A stretch of 64,000 nucleotides of DNA from Moraxellaceae bacterium. GTDB taxonomy: Bacteria; Pseudomonadota; Gammaproteobacteria; Pseudomonadales; Moraxellaceae. The position numbers and the translations under genes were made by a program. Positions 50,788 through 62,052 of this stretch are shown in pieces. The stretch lies in assembly GCA_030646295.1 (NCBI GenBank), contig JAUSND010000003.1:434001-498000 (forward strand), written 5' to 3'. How positions within the stretch are numbered: the first letter of the stretch is position 1; each line of letters opens with the position of its first letter. The notes under the pieces are model-generated. The model did no database searches, was not told where the DNA came from, and saw only the letters and a list, made by a program, of their open reading frames with translations.

Positions 50788-51666
50788 ATGAGTGTATTGA
50801 TCAACAAGAACACCAAGGTGATCTGCCAGGGCATCACCGGCTCGCAAGGCACGCTGCACACGGAACAATCCATTGCATACGGCACCAATATGGTTGGTGG
50901 CGTGACGCCAGGCAAGGGCGGTACTACCCACCTTGGTCTGCCGGTGTTCAACACCGTTCAGGAAGCTGTGGATGCGACAGGCGCTGATGCCTCCGTGATT
51001 TACGTTCCTGCGGCCTTTGCCAAGGACTCCATTCTGGAAGCCGTAGATGCCGGCATCAAGCTGGTGGTATGCATTACCGAGGGCGTGCCTGCTATCGACA
51101 TGCTGTTCGTCAAGGAATACATCGTGCGTAAAGGCGGTGTACGTCTGGTCGGTCCGAATTGCCCGGGTGTGATTACACCGGGTGAGTGCAAGATCGGCAT
51201 CATGCCGGGCAATATTCATATGCTAGGCAAGGTCGGCATTGTGTCGCGTTCAGGCACCCTGACTTATGAAGCAGTGCACCAGACAACCGCACTTGGTTTT
51301 GGTCAGTCGACCTGTATCGGTATTGGTGGCGATCCTATTCCGGGCACAACCTTTATTGATGCGCTGCAGCTTTTCCAGAATGATCCACAGACCGAAGCCA
51401 TCATCATGGTGGGTGAAATCGGTGGTAGCGCAGAAGAAGAGGCTGCTGCGTTCATCAAGGCTAATGTGACCAAGCCAGTGGTGTCCTATATTGCTGGTGT
51501 GACGGCTCCTGCTGGCAAGCGCATGGGCCATGCTGGTGCGATCATTTCCGGTGGCAAGGGTACCGCAGACGAGAAGTTTGCTGCACTGGAAGCTGCTGGT
51601 GTGAAGACAGTGAAGAATCCTGCCGAAATGGGCAAGGCACTTGCTGAGCTCACTGGCTGGAAGTAA
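50788..51666 (+). CDS. sucD: Succinyl-CoA ligase alpha subunit
   Basis: A 292-residue CoA-binding Rossmann protein. CoA site [19 protein letters not shown] is near residue 13, the phosphorylated histidine lies in [17 protein letters not shown] near residue 246, and the GPNCPGVI loop near 122. The GAGGAG ribosome site precedes ATG 50788. Confidence 0.97.
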   Translation: MSVLINKNTKVICQGITGSQGTLHTEQSIAYGTNMVGGVTPGKGGTTHLGLPVFNTVQEAVDATGADASVIYVPAAFAKDSILEAVDAGIKLVVCITEGVPAIDMLFVKEYIVRKGGVRLVGPNCPGVITPGECKIGIMPGNIHMLGKVGIVSRSGTLTYEAVHQTTALGFGQSTCIGIGGDPIPGTTFIDALQLFQNDPQTEAIIMVGEIGGSAEEEAAAFIKANVTKPVVSYIAGVTAPAGKRMGHAGAIISGGKGTADEKFAALEAAGVKTVKNPAEMGKALAELTGWK

Positions 51667-51677
51667 TCATCCAGTGA

Positions 51678-51710
51678 AATAAAAAAGGCCGCTATGCGGC
51701 CTTTTTTATT
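51678..51710. terminator. Bidirectional terminator after sucD
   Basis: A perfect 15-bp stem (AATAAAAAAGGCCGC and complement) around TAT between convergent sucD and fadH. Confidence 0.95.
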
Positions 51711-51768
51711 GGTTTTTCAAGGCTGAAGCCATGCGCGCGATGACGTGTATGACTTCAGTCGTCTCTTT

Positions 51769-54499
<2,731 letters not shown>

Positions 54500-54503
54500 G
54501 GAC

Positions 54504-54530
54504 AAAAAAAACGCCCGCCGTAGGCGAGCG
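54504..54530 (-). terminator. Terminator of the minus-strand RNA candidate
   Basis: On the minus strand CGCTCGCC and GGCGGGCG pair around TAC, followed by eight T. The T-run is only on this strand, so it ends leftward transcription. Confidence 0.85.
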
Positions 54531-54743
54531 TAGCTAGCTCAATGAGGGGGAGTGACAGCGGGTGTCAGGGACACCTTTAACCACGAATGCATGAGACCGA
54601 TACCGTTAGTTCAGCGCAATAACGTTTGGGGGACTGAGGAGGCGCCCCGAACATGTCGACTAGCGACTGGTCATCTGTGGTTTCCACTGTCCCTGCGAAT
54701 CAAAGGCCTGATCATCACGATCAGGTTCGCAGGAGCTAGCATT
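54504..54743 (-). ncRNA. Candidate multibranched structured RNA, family not recognised
   Basis: No protein-like open frame is present, but the minus strand can fold compactly. A closing helix of 8 bp joins 54733-54740 to 54533-54540. A second helix (54726-54732 with 54693-54699) encloses a 7-bp hairpin (54707-54713 with 54719-54725). A third joins 54684-54691 to 54554-54561 and encloses a 6-bp helix (54677-54682 with 54579-54584) and hairpin 54561-54575. It ends at an intrinsic terminator, and a possible -10 TACATT lies at 54754-54749. Lacking tmRNA, RNase P, 6S or SRP signatures, I cannot name it. The pairing was done by eye. Confidence 0.5.
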
Positions 54744-54846
54744 GGTTAAATGTAGCACAGGCGTACCAATTTACTAGTGCCATTGTCTGACAATGAGCCT
54801 TCCCGGATGACTGGCGGGTTGGGGCAGGCCTGTTATGGCAAATGTA
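54744..54846. other. Spacer between RNA candidate and slyD terminator
   Basis: 103 bp, A+T-rich near 54744-54775 where the RNA promoter would lie; it also holds TTGTC-TGACAA (54784-54793). Confidence 0.5.
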
Positions 54847-54891
54847 CCCCATTAAAAAAGGCAGCCTTGCGGGCTGCCTTTTTTAATGGGG
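54847..54891 (-). terminator. Terminator of slyD
   Basis: A perfect 20-bp stem (54847-54866 with 54872-54891), loop TTGCG, U-run in both directions. It lies nine bases past the slyD stop. Confidence 0.95.
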
Positions 54892-54900
54892 CGGAGGCAA

Positions 54901-55383
54901 TCAGTGGTGATGGCCGCCGGCGCCATGAACATGACCGTGGTCCAGCTCTTCGGCAGAGGCAGCACGGACTTCAACCACTTTGACATCAAAGTTAAGGTTC
55001 TGACCCGCCAGCGGGTGGTTGCCATCGACAGTGATGTTGCTGCCTTCTACGGCGGCAACAGTGATGACCTGCATGCCATGATCGGTCTGGGCATGGAACT
55101 GCATGCCGACTTCAATGGTATCTACACCCTGGAACATTTCCTTGGGCACAACCTGCATCAGGCCTTCGTTTTTCTCGCCATAGCCATCGGCCGGGGCAAT
55201 GCTGACCTTGAAGCTGTCACCAACCTTCTTGCCTTCGAGGGCATCTTCAAGGCCGGGAATGATGTTGCCTGAGCCGTGAAGATAGGCCAGCGGCTCACCG
55301 CCAACCGAACTGTCGATCACTGTGCCCGCGTCATCGGTCAGTGTGTATTCGATACAGGCCACGAGATCTTTTGCGATTTGCAT
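54901..55383 (-). CDS. slyD: SlyD-type FKBP peptidyl-prolyl isomerase
   Basis: A 160-residue protein. The FKBP half-barrel with YLHGSGNIIPGLEDALEGKKVGD near residue 33 is interrupted by the insert-in-flap domain (GMQFHAQTDHG...VDGNHPLAGQNLNFDV), followed by a metal-binding tail HGHVHGAGGHHH. SlyD is a folding helper and nickel handler in E. coli; the tail here is shorter than the E. coli one. Monocistronic behind a strong terminator. Confidence 0.93.
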   Translation of the reverse strand: MQIAKDLVACIEYTLTDDAGTVIDSSVGGEPLAYLHGSGNIIPGLEDALEGKKVGDSFKVSIAPADGYGEKNEGLMQVVPKEMFQGVDTIEVGMQFHAQTDHGMQVITVAAVEGSNITVDGNHPLAGQNLNFDVKVVEVRAASAEELDHGHVHGAGGHHH

Positions 55384-55466
55384 GTTAAATGCCCTTGGGG
55401 AGTTTGAGGCGATAGCGCCGAGGGGTGCATATCATAACGGATACTGTCGCCCGGGGCGCGTGAATT

Positions 55467-57353
55467 TCAGAAGTAGTGTATCCAGCCCAGCTCCATCGTT
55501 ATGTCCTCCTGTCCGTCAGGCTGTAACAGCCCCAGTTGCAGGCGCAAGGCATGACCGGGCCCCAGATCATGCTGACCTTCCAGCCTGAGCTGATGTTCGA
55601 TCCCGTTGGGCGCATTACGCCAGCGCAGATCGCTTTGCAGGCGGATACGCCATTCATCGCCGGCTGCCAGGCAGCCGGTGCGGGGACCGACACCGCTGCG
55701 CCAGCCTTTTTCAAGGCTGTGCCCGGTCTCGACGTCCATGCCCAGTTGCAGGAAGCACTGGACAGGGTTGGCGACCGTCAGGCTGATGCCGGCACCAGTG
55801 TCCAGATAAGCGACACCATGATGAGCCTCGTCACTGAATGCGCCATTGCCATCAACGGCGGCTTGACGCCAGCCGGTACCAAAGAACCAGGAGACGGGTT
55901 TGAAAAAGGCATCAAACGGCGCCAGCGAGTCAATATCAATGGCTGCCATGCGCTCCACGTACAGGCGTTGACTGTCTTCATCAAGTCGGACTTCGCCGTC
56001 CAGAAAGTCGATATGGGCACCGGGACGGTAGCCATCAGGTGGGTCCAGCAGGTCGTGATAGGCTGGCCGCAATCGCAGGGCCAGGTAGGTCGCATCACGA
56101 GCATGACCGGTGGCAAGGGCAATGCGGGCGGTGGGGTGGCCGGAGGCGGGGTCAACGGCTGGCTCTGCCGGTTTCAGGCGCTGCTCCGGGAGGTCAATGG
56201 CGGCCCGACGTGTTAGCAGGGTGCGCATCTTGCGCGTCTGATCGGGGGCGTTGTTGCCTGCCATGAACTGGTAGTAGCTGAGATCAAAGGCGGTTTCCAG
56301 TGCAGCCGCTACTTCAGTCGGGGGCAGGTCAACAGTAATTTCCGGTGATGTGGCCAGTTTTTTGGCAGTGGTATTTACCCTGGAGGGGAAGTGATGTGCC
56401 GCCATCACCAGCTGGCGTTCTGCGGCTGGGCGGTATGTTTTCTGGCGCAGCATGCCAGGTTCAAGCAGGACGCGGCGGACTGTATCGGTGGGAATGGCCT
56501 GGACCGGGAAGTCCTTGCGTAGCGCCAGCCCCGGGCGGGCAAATTCAAGCAAGGCCAGTAGCTGGAAGGAGCAGTTGCGTGTCAGAAAGTAGTAGGGGAA
56601 CTCTACGCTGCGCAATTCCCATAGATGCGTAAGCAGGAGCCTGACCTCGTCAGGAGTCAGGTCAAGCTGGTACTCCCAGAGGTCGCGATTCTCCAGGTCA
56701 CTGTACTCCTTGACCTTTTCGTAGTACGGCATGAGTGAGAACACGCCAGGGTAGCCGCCCGATAGCCCCTTGACTGCAAATGTGAAGGGGTTCTTGGCAT
56801 CAGCCTGTGCCGCGTAATTCACGGCATAGGCGAGCAGGCGCGTGTCTTCGGTTTGCCCGGATGCATCCAGTCGCAGAAAGGTATGACCAAACATGGAGGA
56901 TGGGCTGTTAATGTAATCAGATGCGAAAACCAGTGTGACTTGCTGTGGATTCACCAGACCACGCCATTCATCGTAGGCTGGGCAAGCAACAGAGGGGGAC
57001 TCGGCGTTTGTCTGTTCGTTAAGCCATGCGGTACGTGCCGGAAAACGGCAGGCAGCGTGCTCATCACCTTTGGCTGGCGTGTTGAGAGCGGCTATCAGGG
57101 CCTTCAGTTCCGATTCCGGGTTTTCCCGCCCGTCGTTTGACAGAAAGTAGTGTGCTGAGCGCGCCTCACTGCGAAACCCGCTTGGGGTGCGGGCAGGCTC
57201 ATAGCGCAACAGCAGATGCCATGTAGGGGAGCTTGCCAGCTCACGCAATTTCTCTGCAGGTAGTTCGAGAGGGGTTGCACTGGCAAGGCTGCAGATCAGG
57301 CATGTCACGGCAACAAGACAAAGAGTGCCAGCACGGAGCATAAGAAGAATCAT
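55467..57353 (-). CDS. DUF4105 periplasmic/envelope protein
   Basis: A 628-residue secreted protein. The signal peptide runs to about residue 25 (SLASA). The DUF4105 part contains LVFASDYINSPSSMFGHTFLRLD near residue 150 and YYFLTRNCSFQLLALLEFARPG near residue 270, with the histidine and cysteine of an Lnb/NlpC-like fold. The C-terminal third has beta-barrel-like strands ending in an aromatic residue (GWIHYF), suggesting an outer-membrane domain (inference). Its function is unknown. The start at 57353 gives a signal peptide; the ribosome site is weak. Confidence 0.8.
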   Translation of the reverse strand: MILLMLRAGTLCLVAVTCLICSLASATPLELPAEKLRELASSPTWHLLLRYEPARTPSGFRSEARSAHYFLSNDGRENPESELKALIAALNTPAKGDEHAACRFPARTAWLNEQTNAESPSVACPAYDEWRGLVNPQQVTLVFASDYINSPSSMFGHTFLRLDASGQTEDTRLLAYAVNYAAQADAKNPFTFAVKGLSGGYPGVFSLMPYYEKVKEYSDLENRDLWEYQLDLTPDEVRLLLTHLWELRSVEFPYYFLTRNCSFQLLALLEFARPGLALRKDFPVQAIPTDTVRRVLLEPGMLRQKTYRPAAERQLVMAAHHFPSRVNTTAKKLATSPEITVDLPPTEVAAALETAFDLSYYQFMAGNNAPDQTRKMRTLLTRRAAIDLPEQRLKPAEPAVDPASGHPTARIALATGHARDATYLALRLRPAYHDLLDPPDGYRPGAHIDFLDGEVRLDEDSQRLYVERMAAIDIDSLAPFDAFFKPVSWFFGTGWRQAAVDGNGAFSDEAHHGVAYLDTGAGISLTVANPVQCFLQLGMDVETGHSLEKGWRSGVGPRTGCLAAGDEWRIRLQSDLRWRNAPNGIEHQLRLEGQHDLGPGHALRLQLGLLQPDGQEDITMELGWIHYF

Positions 57354-57380
57354 GGAAGTTTGATTTTCAGGGATGCAAAT

Positions 57381-57410
57381 AAAAAACACCCGGCTCATGG
57401 CCGGGTGTTT
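57381..57410 (-). terminator. Terminator of the DUF3015 gene
   Basis: On the minus strand AACACCCGGC pairs with GCCGGGTGTT around a short loop, then a U-run. It separates DUF3015 from DUF4105. Confidence 0.92.
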
Positions 57411-57425
57411 GTTCAACCGGTCTTG

Positions 57426-57905
57426 TCAGGCCTTGGCGTAGGTTGCCAGGGTGGCGTCTTCAGCCATTACCTGCTCCAGCGCGGCCAGGATTTCACCAGC
57501 GGTTTCGTTTTCAGGCGCAAAGATCTTGCCGAAGTTGGTACGGGTTGCCTGGAAGAAGTGAGCCTTGTCGGCATCCTTCACGCCCATCAGGTCAGCAAGC
57601 ACATTCAGGGTTTCACCCTGGCCAACAGACATGTCGCGAGCCAGGCGGTCCAGATTGGAACCGGTGAACATGCCCAGACGGGCGCGCGAGGTAATGGCGC
57701 CATTTGTCTGGCAGCCCAGTGTGCCGGTAGTGATACCGAATGTCTGGTTACCAAAGGTGCCGTTGGTGGTTGCACCCAGTACCTTGAAGAGCGGGCCGGA
57801 CTGGCCTGCCATGATCATCGAACCCAGACCACAACCGATATCCTGGTCGGCAGTAGCAACATTGGCTGTGGTGGCCAGCAGAGCGATAGCAAGGAGTTTC
57901 TTCAT
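57426..57905 (-). CDS. DUF3015 secreted protein
   Basis: A 159-residue protein with signal peptide MKKLLAIALLATTANVATA and the DUF3015 pattern: GCGLGSMIMAG near residue 24, FGITTGTLGC near residue 55, MFTGSNLDRLARDMSVGQGETLNVLADLMG near residue 75 and HFFQATRTNFGKIF. Family function is unknown. ATG 57905 follows AAAGGA. Confidence 0.88.
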   Translation of the reverse strand: MKKLLAIALLATTANVATADQDIGCGLGSMIMAGQSGPLFKVLGATTNGTFGNQTFGITTGTLGCQTNGAITSRARLGMFTGSNLDRLARDMSVGQGETLNVLADLMGVKDADKAHFFQATRTNFGKIFAPENETAGEILAALEQVMAEDATLATYAKA

Positions 57906-58263
57906 GGTGTGAATCCTTTTTTCAGATTGAAGATCCCGGGTCAGACCGGAACCTGACGGGCTGCCTCTTCCGGGCAGTTTTCCGAGTGTAGCCCAGTAGC
58001 GCTGGCTGTACACCCTTCATTCCAATTGCTTTTTGCGGTTTTTTTTCTCTGGTTTGGGGGTGTTCTGCTTATAAAAAATTCATTTTTCTCAATGTGTTGC
58101 GATCTTTTTCGCCGAGTCGATGCTGTCGCGCCTTTATTGTGCTGATCAAGTCAGGAGCTTCTGGTATGGGCCCTCCATCGTGTTGGGCGCTTTGTGCAGC
58201 TTGTATTGGCTGCCAGTGAGTCAGGCGGGATGGTCGGGGGCATGAGTCACGGGATTGTGCGGG

Positions 58264-58656
58264 TTAGCGCCCCCAAGGCAGCCTCATGAAAATATCAATG
58301 GCTTGTTGCTGTTGGTATGTCGTGTCCTGAGGGGGTGGCAACCGAGGCGTTGATGTGTGCGGTGCCTGCGTGGCGGGGTCGGTTTCCAGTATTTCCCTGA
58401 GGTTGTGATCAGTAATGGTCTTTAGTCCCTCAGTATAAGGGCATGCATTATTCGAACTCTTGCCCGGCTGGCCCGGTTCGGGCTCCTGACGGCAGGCAAG
58501 GCTTGAGGGCGGCGCTATCTGGATGGATTCAATGGCTTCGATAGAGAAGGGCTCTGCAGAAAAGCAGTGGCTTTCCAGCAGAATACTTGCCAGACACTGA
58601 TGACAGCGTACACAACAAGTGCTTTCAGTGGTCCATTCCTCAGCGACACACCCGCC
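58264..58656 (-). other. Protein-like open frame with no usual start codon
   Basis: The minus strand is open for 130 codons between a TAA at 58657-58659 and a TAA at 58264-58266, but has no ATG, GTG or TTG in its first two thirds. The translation looks coding: CCVRCHQC near codon 14, a hydrophilic middle, and a tail AIDIFMRLPWGR. Codon use resembles neighbouring genes. It may be a small Cys-rich (possibly zinc-binding) protein with an unusual start, a frameshifted gene, or a decaying remnant. Confidence 0.35.
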
Positions 58657-58717
58657 TTATCGCAAACAGCCTGAAAAATCCAGCTGACTTCCAACTGGCT
58701 GTCGTTGCCAAGCCCGT

Positions 58718-58723
58718 TATAAT
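58718..58723 (+). promoter_or_regulatory. Probable -10 of gpsA-sixA
   Basis: Consensus TATAAT 28 bp before the gpsA start; no clear -35. Confidence 0.45.
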
Positions 58724-58750
58724 CCACCGATCTGGATAACGGAATTTGCT

Positions 58751-59791
58751 ATGACTTCTCCTCAGGTCTTCAGGGTTGCCGTGCTTGGCGGCGGTAGCTT
58801 TGGTACGGTATTGGCTAATCTGGCAGCTGAAAACGGCCATACCACCACGTTATGGCTCCGTGATGAGGCCCAGCTTGAGGATATGCAGTCCTCTCGCGAG
58901 AACAGCCGTTACCTGCCCGGCTTCAGGCTCTCGGACAGCCTGTCATTCAGCCATGATCTGGGGGCGGCCATTGAGTCGGCAGATGTCATTTTTGTGTCTA
59001 TCCCCAGTAAAGCCTTTCGTACGGTGATGAATGCAGCAAAACCGTTTCTGCGCCCGGAGCAGATACTGGTCAGCACAACCAAAGGTATCGAAAAGGAAAG
59101 TTTTGCGCTGATGAGCGAAATCCTGCGTGAAGAGTCCGGCCTGAAAAAAATTGGTGTGTTGAGCGGGCCCAATCTGGCTAAGGAAATTGCAGCCCGGATG
59201 GTGTCGGGAACCGTGATTGCCAGTACCCAGCCGGATGTACGCGAGCGTGTGCATCAGGTGTTGTCGTCCCGTTATTTTCGCGTGTTTGCCAATTCTGATG
59301 TTTATGGTGTCGAGTTGGGTGGTGCGCTCAAGAATATCTATGCAATTGCTGCTGGCATGGCAGCGGCTCTCAAGCTTGGCGAGAACTCCAAGAGCATGCT
59401 GATGACACGTGCACTGGCAGAAATGAGCCGGTTTGCGGTGCAGTTGGGCGCCAACCCGTTGACGTTTCTTGGTCTGGCCGGGGTGGGGGACCTGATTGCA
59501 ACGTGTTCATCACCACTGAGTCGCAACTATCAGGTCGGTTTTGCGCTTGGTTCGGGGCAGACACTCGAAGATGTCATTGAGGATCTGGAGCAGACCGCCG
59601 AAGGCATAAACACCATACAGATCGTCAAGCACAAGGCGGACGATTTTGGTGTGTACATGCCGATTGTCAGTGGCCTGTATGAAATCATCTTCAATCGCCA
59701 GCCGCTGGATGCGGTGCTTGGCAAGCTGATGCAGGGAGGGCAGAGCAGTGATGTGGAGTTTGTTCTGCCTCGTGTGGGTGGTAACCCGTGA
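58751..59791 (+). CDS. gpsA: NAD(P)-dependent glycerol-3-phosphate dehydrogenase
   Basis: A 346-residue GpsA. It has the NAD(P) motif LGGGSFGTVLANLAA near residue 12, STTKGIEKES near residue 107, SGPNLAKEIAA near residue 138, and catalytic lysine in GGALKNIYAIAAGM near residue 193 with GDLIATC later. It makes sn-glycerol-3-phosphate for phospholipid synthesis. GGAA precedes ATG 58751; it overlaps sixA by four bases. Confidence 0.96.
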   Translation: MTSPQVFRVAVLGGGSFGTVLANLAAENGHTTTLWLRDEAQLEDMQSSRENSRYLPGFRLSDSLSFSHDLGAAIESADVIFVSIPSKAFRTVMNAAKPFLRPEQILVSTTKGIEKESFALMSEILREESGLKKIGVLSGPNLAKEIAARMVSGTVIASTQPDVRERVHQVLSSRYFRVFANSDVYGVELGGALKNIYAIAAGMAAALKLGENSKSMLMTRALAEMSRFAVQLGANPLTFLGLAGVGDLIATCSSPLSRNYQVGFALGSGQTLEDVIEDLEQTAEGINTIQIVKHKADDFGVYMPIVSGLYEIIFNRQPLDAVLGKLMQGGQSSDVEFVLPRVGGNP

Positions 59792-60258
59792 GGATCGTGC
59801 TTGTCAGGCATGCAGAGGCGGAGTCGCCACACCTGCAGGTGGATAGTGAACGGGCGCTGACTGCGCGTGGGCACAGCCAGGCCGGGGAGACCGGTGTGTG
59901 GCTGGCATCATTTATTGATGAGCCTTTGGTGCTGGCGTGCAGCCCGTTCCGGCGTGCCCGTGAGACCGCCACCCGCATCCAGCAGGCTTTGCCACAGGCA
60001 TCGCTCCGGATTGTGGATCATCTGACTCCTGGTGATGATGTCAGGCAGGCGATGGCGGCACTCGAGGCGGTTCCGGTTGGCGGTACGCTGATTGTCGTAT
60101 CGCATATGCCCTTGATTGCCGGGCTGGCGAACTGGCTAAGCGAAGGTGTTTCGGGTGGCGGGCAGCCATTCGGGCTGGCTGAAGCACGGGTTTACGAGCT
60201 GGAGCTGCCTGGGCCAGCCCAGGCAAGGCTGGTGAAGCGGTTTTTACCCGGAGCCTGA
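59788..60258 (+). CDS. sixA: SixA phosphohistidine phosphatase
   Basis: A 156-residue member of the histidine phosphatase superfamily with the RHAEAE active-site motif at residues 6-11 (His7) and the second histidine in VSHMPLIAGL near residue 108. SixA removes phosphate from histidine phosphotransfer domains. The start is GTG, overlapping gpsA as GTGA, which suggests coupled translation. Confidence 0.88.
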   Translation: MRIVLVRHAEAESPHLQVDSERALTARGHSQAGETGVWLASFIDEPLVLACSPFRRARETATRIQQALPQASLRIVDHLTPGDDVRQAMAALEAVPVGGTLIVVSHMPLIAGLANWLSEGVSGGGQPFGLAEARVYELELPGPAQARLVKRFLPGA

Positions 60259-60283
60259 CTTTCAAGGGGCTTGACTGGCGGCC

Positions 60284-60496
60284 TCAGGAATTGACGAAGC
60301 GCCGCAAGGAAATACCGCTGACACTGCAGATATTGGATTTGATGCCGCGTTTTTCGAACTCTTCTTTCAGCTCATTGATGATGATGCGCTCGACCTCGCC
60401 CTCGATATCAGTCACCAGTTTTCCGAACAGGGCCGATACCGGGCCCCTATGCTCCTTGACCAGTTCATCCAGGTTGGTTATCTCAATGGTGATCAT
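60284..60496 (-). CDS. Small conserved-looking protein, function unknown
   Basis: A 70-residue soluble protein, acidic and rich in Glu/Lys, starting MITIEITNLDELV and ending SLRRFVNS. The middle (FGKLVTDIEGEVERIIINELKEEFEKRG) is probably one or two helices. AGGTCC lies before ATG 60496; longer in-frame readings are unlikely. I do not recognise a family. It is convergent with sixA. Confidence 0.6.
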   Translation of the reverse strand: MITIEITNLDELVKEHRGPVSALFGKLVTDIEGEVERIIINELKEEFEKRGIKSNICSVSGISLRRFVNS

Positions 60497-60631
60497 TGTC
60501 GCAGGACCTTGGGCTGTGGCTGTCAGTGCCTCATCATACCGAGGCTGGCAGGGTGACGTACAGTGCGGGGAGCGCTTCAGGTTTGGCTGCATTTGCTTAC
60601 AAATGCCCGGGTGCCTGCGCGGTGCCTTTGC

Positions 60632-60637
60632 TAGAAT
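60632..60637 (+). promoter_or_regulatory. Possible extended -10 upstream of the small membrane protein
   Basis: TGCTAGAAT is an extended -10; -35 not evident. Confidence 0.35.
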
Positions 60638-60690
60638 CCAGACGATCATGGCTGTAAGTATCAAGCCAGTAGTACTTTATTGAGGTTGGC

Positions 60691-61002
60691 ATGCTTGAAC
60701 CCATCATCATCATTATCGCCACGGCACTTCTTTCCAGTGGAATTACGCTGGTTTGTGCCTGGTTGTTTTTTCAGCGAATGTGGCGACAGGAAATGGAGCG
60801 CCGTCTGCGGGATCTGCATGACGATATCGGGCGCACTGTTGAGGTGAGGGTCAAGCGCGCTGTGGCGGATGCCTTTGCAGATTTCAATACCGGCGATGTG
60901 TTGCGGGAGGCAACGTGGAAAGCGGCACGCTCGGGATCAGACCTGCTCAGTGATGGATTCAATGCCATTCTGGGGAAAAAGCGTCGTCAGGATAATCCCT
61001 GA
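60691..61002 (+). CDS. Small single-helix membrane protein, function unknown
   Basis: A 103-residue protein. An N-terminal membrane helix (EPIIIIIATALLSSGITLVCAWLFF) is followed by a charged cytosolic helical region (MERRLRDLHDDIGRTVEVRVKRAVADAF) and a short basic tail. I do not recognise the family. It lies between divergent and convergent neighbours of the same general type of small envelope gene. Confidence 0.65.
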   Translation: MLEPIIIIIATALLSSGITLVCAWLFFQRMWRQEMERRLRDLHDDIGRTVEVRVKRAVADAFADFNTGDVLREATWKAARSGSDLLSDGFNAILGKKRRQDNP

Positions 61003-61023
61003 GCAACATTGCTTTTGTACCAG

Positions 61024-61833
61024 TCAGAGTTTGTCCCGCAAGCGTGAAATGATCAGTGCCAGTCCGGCGATCAGAAGCAGCATGCGTTCTGGTGTAAGGT
61101 CTGTCAGGTTTGCTGTTGTAAATCCTCCTGTTAACCCGCCGATCATCACCACAACTGCAACCAGCATGATCAGCAGATCTTTTGCCCGTTGTCTGTTGAT
61201 GCGTTGCCGGAACGTCTCAAGCTCTTCCTGATGCCGCTGAAGGTTGTAGTTGAGTTGTCGCAGCTCGTTTAGTGCGTCCCGCATCATGCCAGGCAACGGC
61301 AGGAAGTCCTGAAGCCAGCTAGGGTCGTGCCGCCGTATTTTTTCCCAGATGCTGCTTATGTCCATATGCCCGTGCAGCCACTCCCGTGCACGGGTGCGAA
61401 GATTGTATTCAGTCAGAAGGTGTTCAAGGGCGGCGACGTTTTCTGCTTCCCCCCAGACGCGTACGCGCGGGCGTCCGGATGCGGTCTGGTTGGAGGTGCC
61501 AAGCAGTGTGCGCATGAGGTCATAGACGCGCGCATTCACACGAACCCGGGCAGGGCCGGGGGCGACATCGCAGACCTCGATGCCTTCGCTGGTGAAATAG
61601 AGATAAAAGGCCATGTAGGGATCGGCGAGTTTCACTCGCACAATCAGGCCGCTCAGTGAAGTGACCTGGTTCCGGGTGGCTGCGTCGAGATCGATGAAGC
61701 TGTTCAGAAGGGTCTCGATGACTCCCAGCACCAGGTGCTGGGCCAGCGGGCGGCCCTCTTCACGGTTGTTCTTGTTGTAGGTATCGTGGCCAGCCATCAT
61801 CGGATGTTCTACTGCCTTGGTAGGCCTCCCCAT
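61024..61833 (-). CDS. UbiJ-like SCP2-domain protein with C-terminal membrane anchor
   Basis: A 269-residue protein. Residues 30-150 fit the SCP2-type domain of UbiJ (VIETLLNSFIDLDAATRNQV, then VRVKLADPYMAFYLYFTSEGIEV and VRVNARVYDLMRTLLG, VRVWGEAENVAALEHLL). A coiled-coil (NELRQLNYNLQRHQEELETFRQRINRQ) and two C-terminal membrane helices follow. UbiJ is a lipid-binding ubiquinone accessory factor; here the membrane anchor is an addition and the neighbours are not ubi genes, so the role is uncertain. Start uncertain: ATG at 61833, 61800 or 61797. Confidence 0.55.
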   Translation of the reverse strand: MGRPTKAVEHPMMAGHDTYNKNNREEGRPLAQHLVLGVIETLLNSFIDLDAATRNQVTSLSGLIVRVKLADPYMAFYLYFTSEGIEVCDVAPGPARVRVNARVYDLMRTLLGTSNQTASGRPRVRVWGEAENVAALEHLLTEYNLRTRAREWLHGHMDISSIWEKIRRHDPSWLQDFLPLPGMMRDALNELRQLNYNLQRHQEELETFRQRINRQRAKDLLIMLVAVVVMIGGLTGGFTTANLTDLTPERMLLLIAGLALIISRLRDKL

Positions 61834-62052
61834 AAGGGAGACTATAAGAGCACCATTCTAGCGAGTCGCGCCCGCTGCACAATCCCATGATAGAGGGCAT
61901 CTGTGCCAATATTGTGGCTGACCGGCGGGTTTACTCCGTCAATCCGGTCGATGCGTCAGTGTGTATTCTGTGTATACTTCGCAATCTGGTACTTTTGCCC
62001 CCTCATTTCAGGGGGTGATCTCTGCCGCCAGGCAGAAGCGGGAAGTTTATTC

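Larger units (their letters stand above)
57906..58750. other. Long gap between DUF3015 and gpsA
   Basis: 845 bp. It contains the startless open frame at 58264-58656, a perfect TATAAT (58718-58723) before gpsA, and T-rich sequence at 58028-58098. I see no RNA gene or repeat elsewhere. Confidence 0.6.

Noticed and set aside
49501-51219. A 572-codon minus-strand frame over sucC-sucD
   Set aside because: Mirror of two conserved genes; no independent coding signal.
54504-54743. tmRNA, 6S RNA or RNase P RNA as an identity for the structured region
   Set aside because: No tag-coding ALAA frame or tRNA-like end, no 6S bubble sequence I can align, and none of the conserved RNase P cores.
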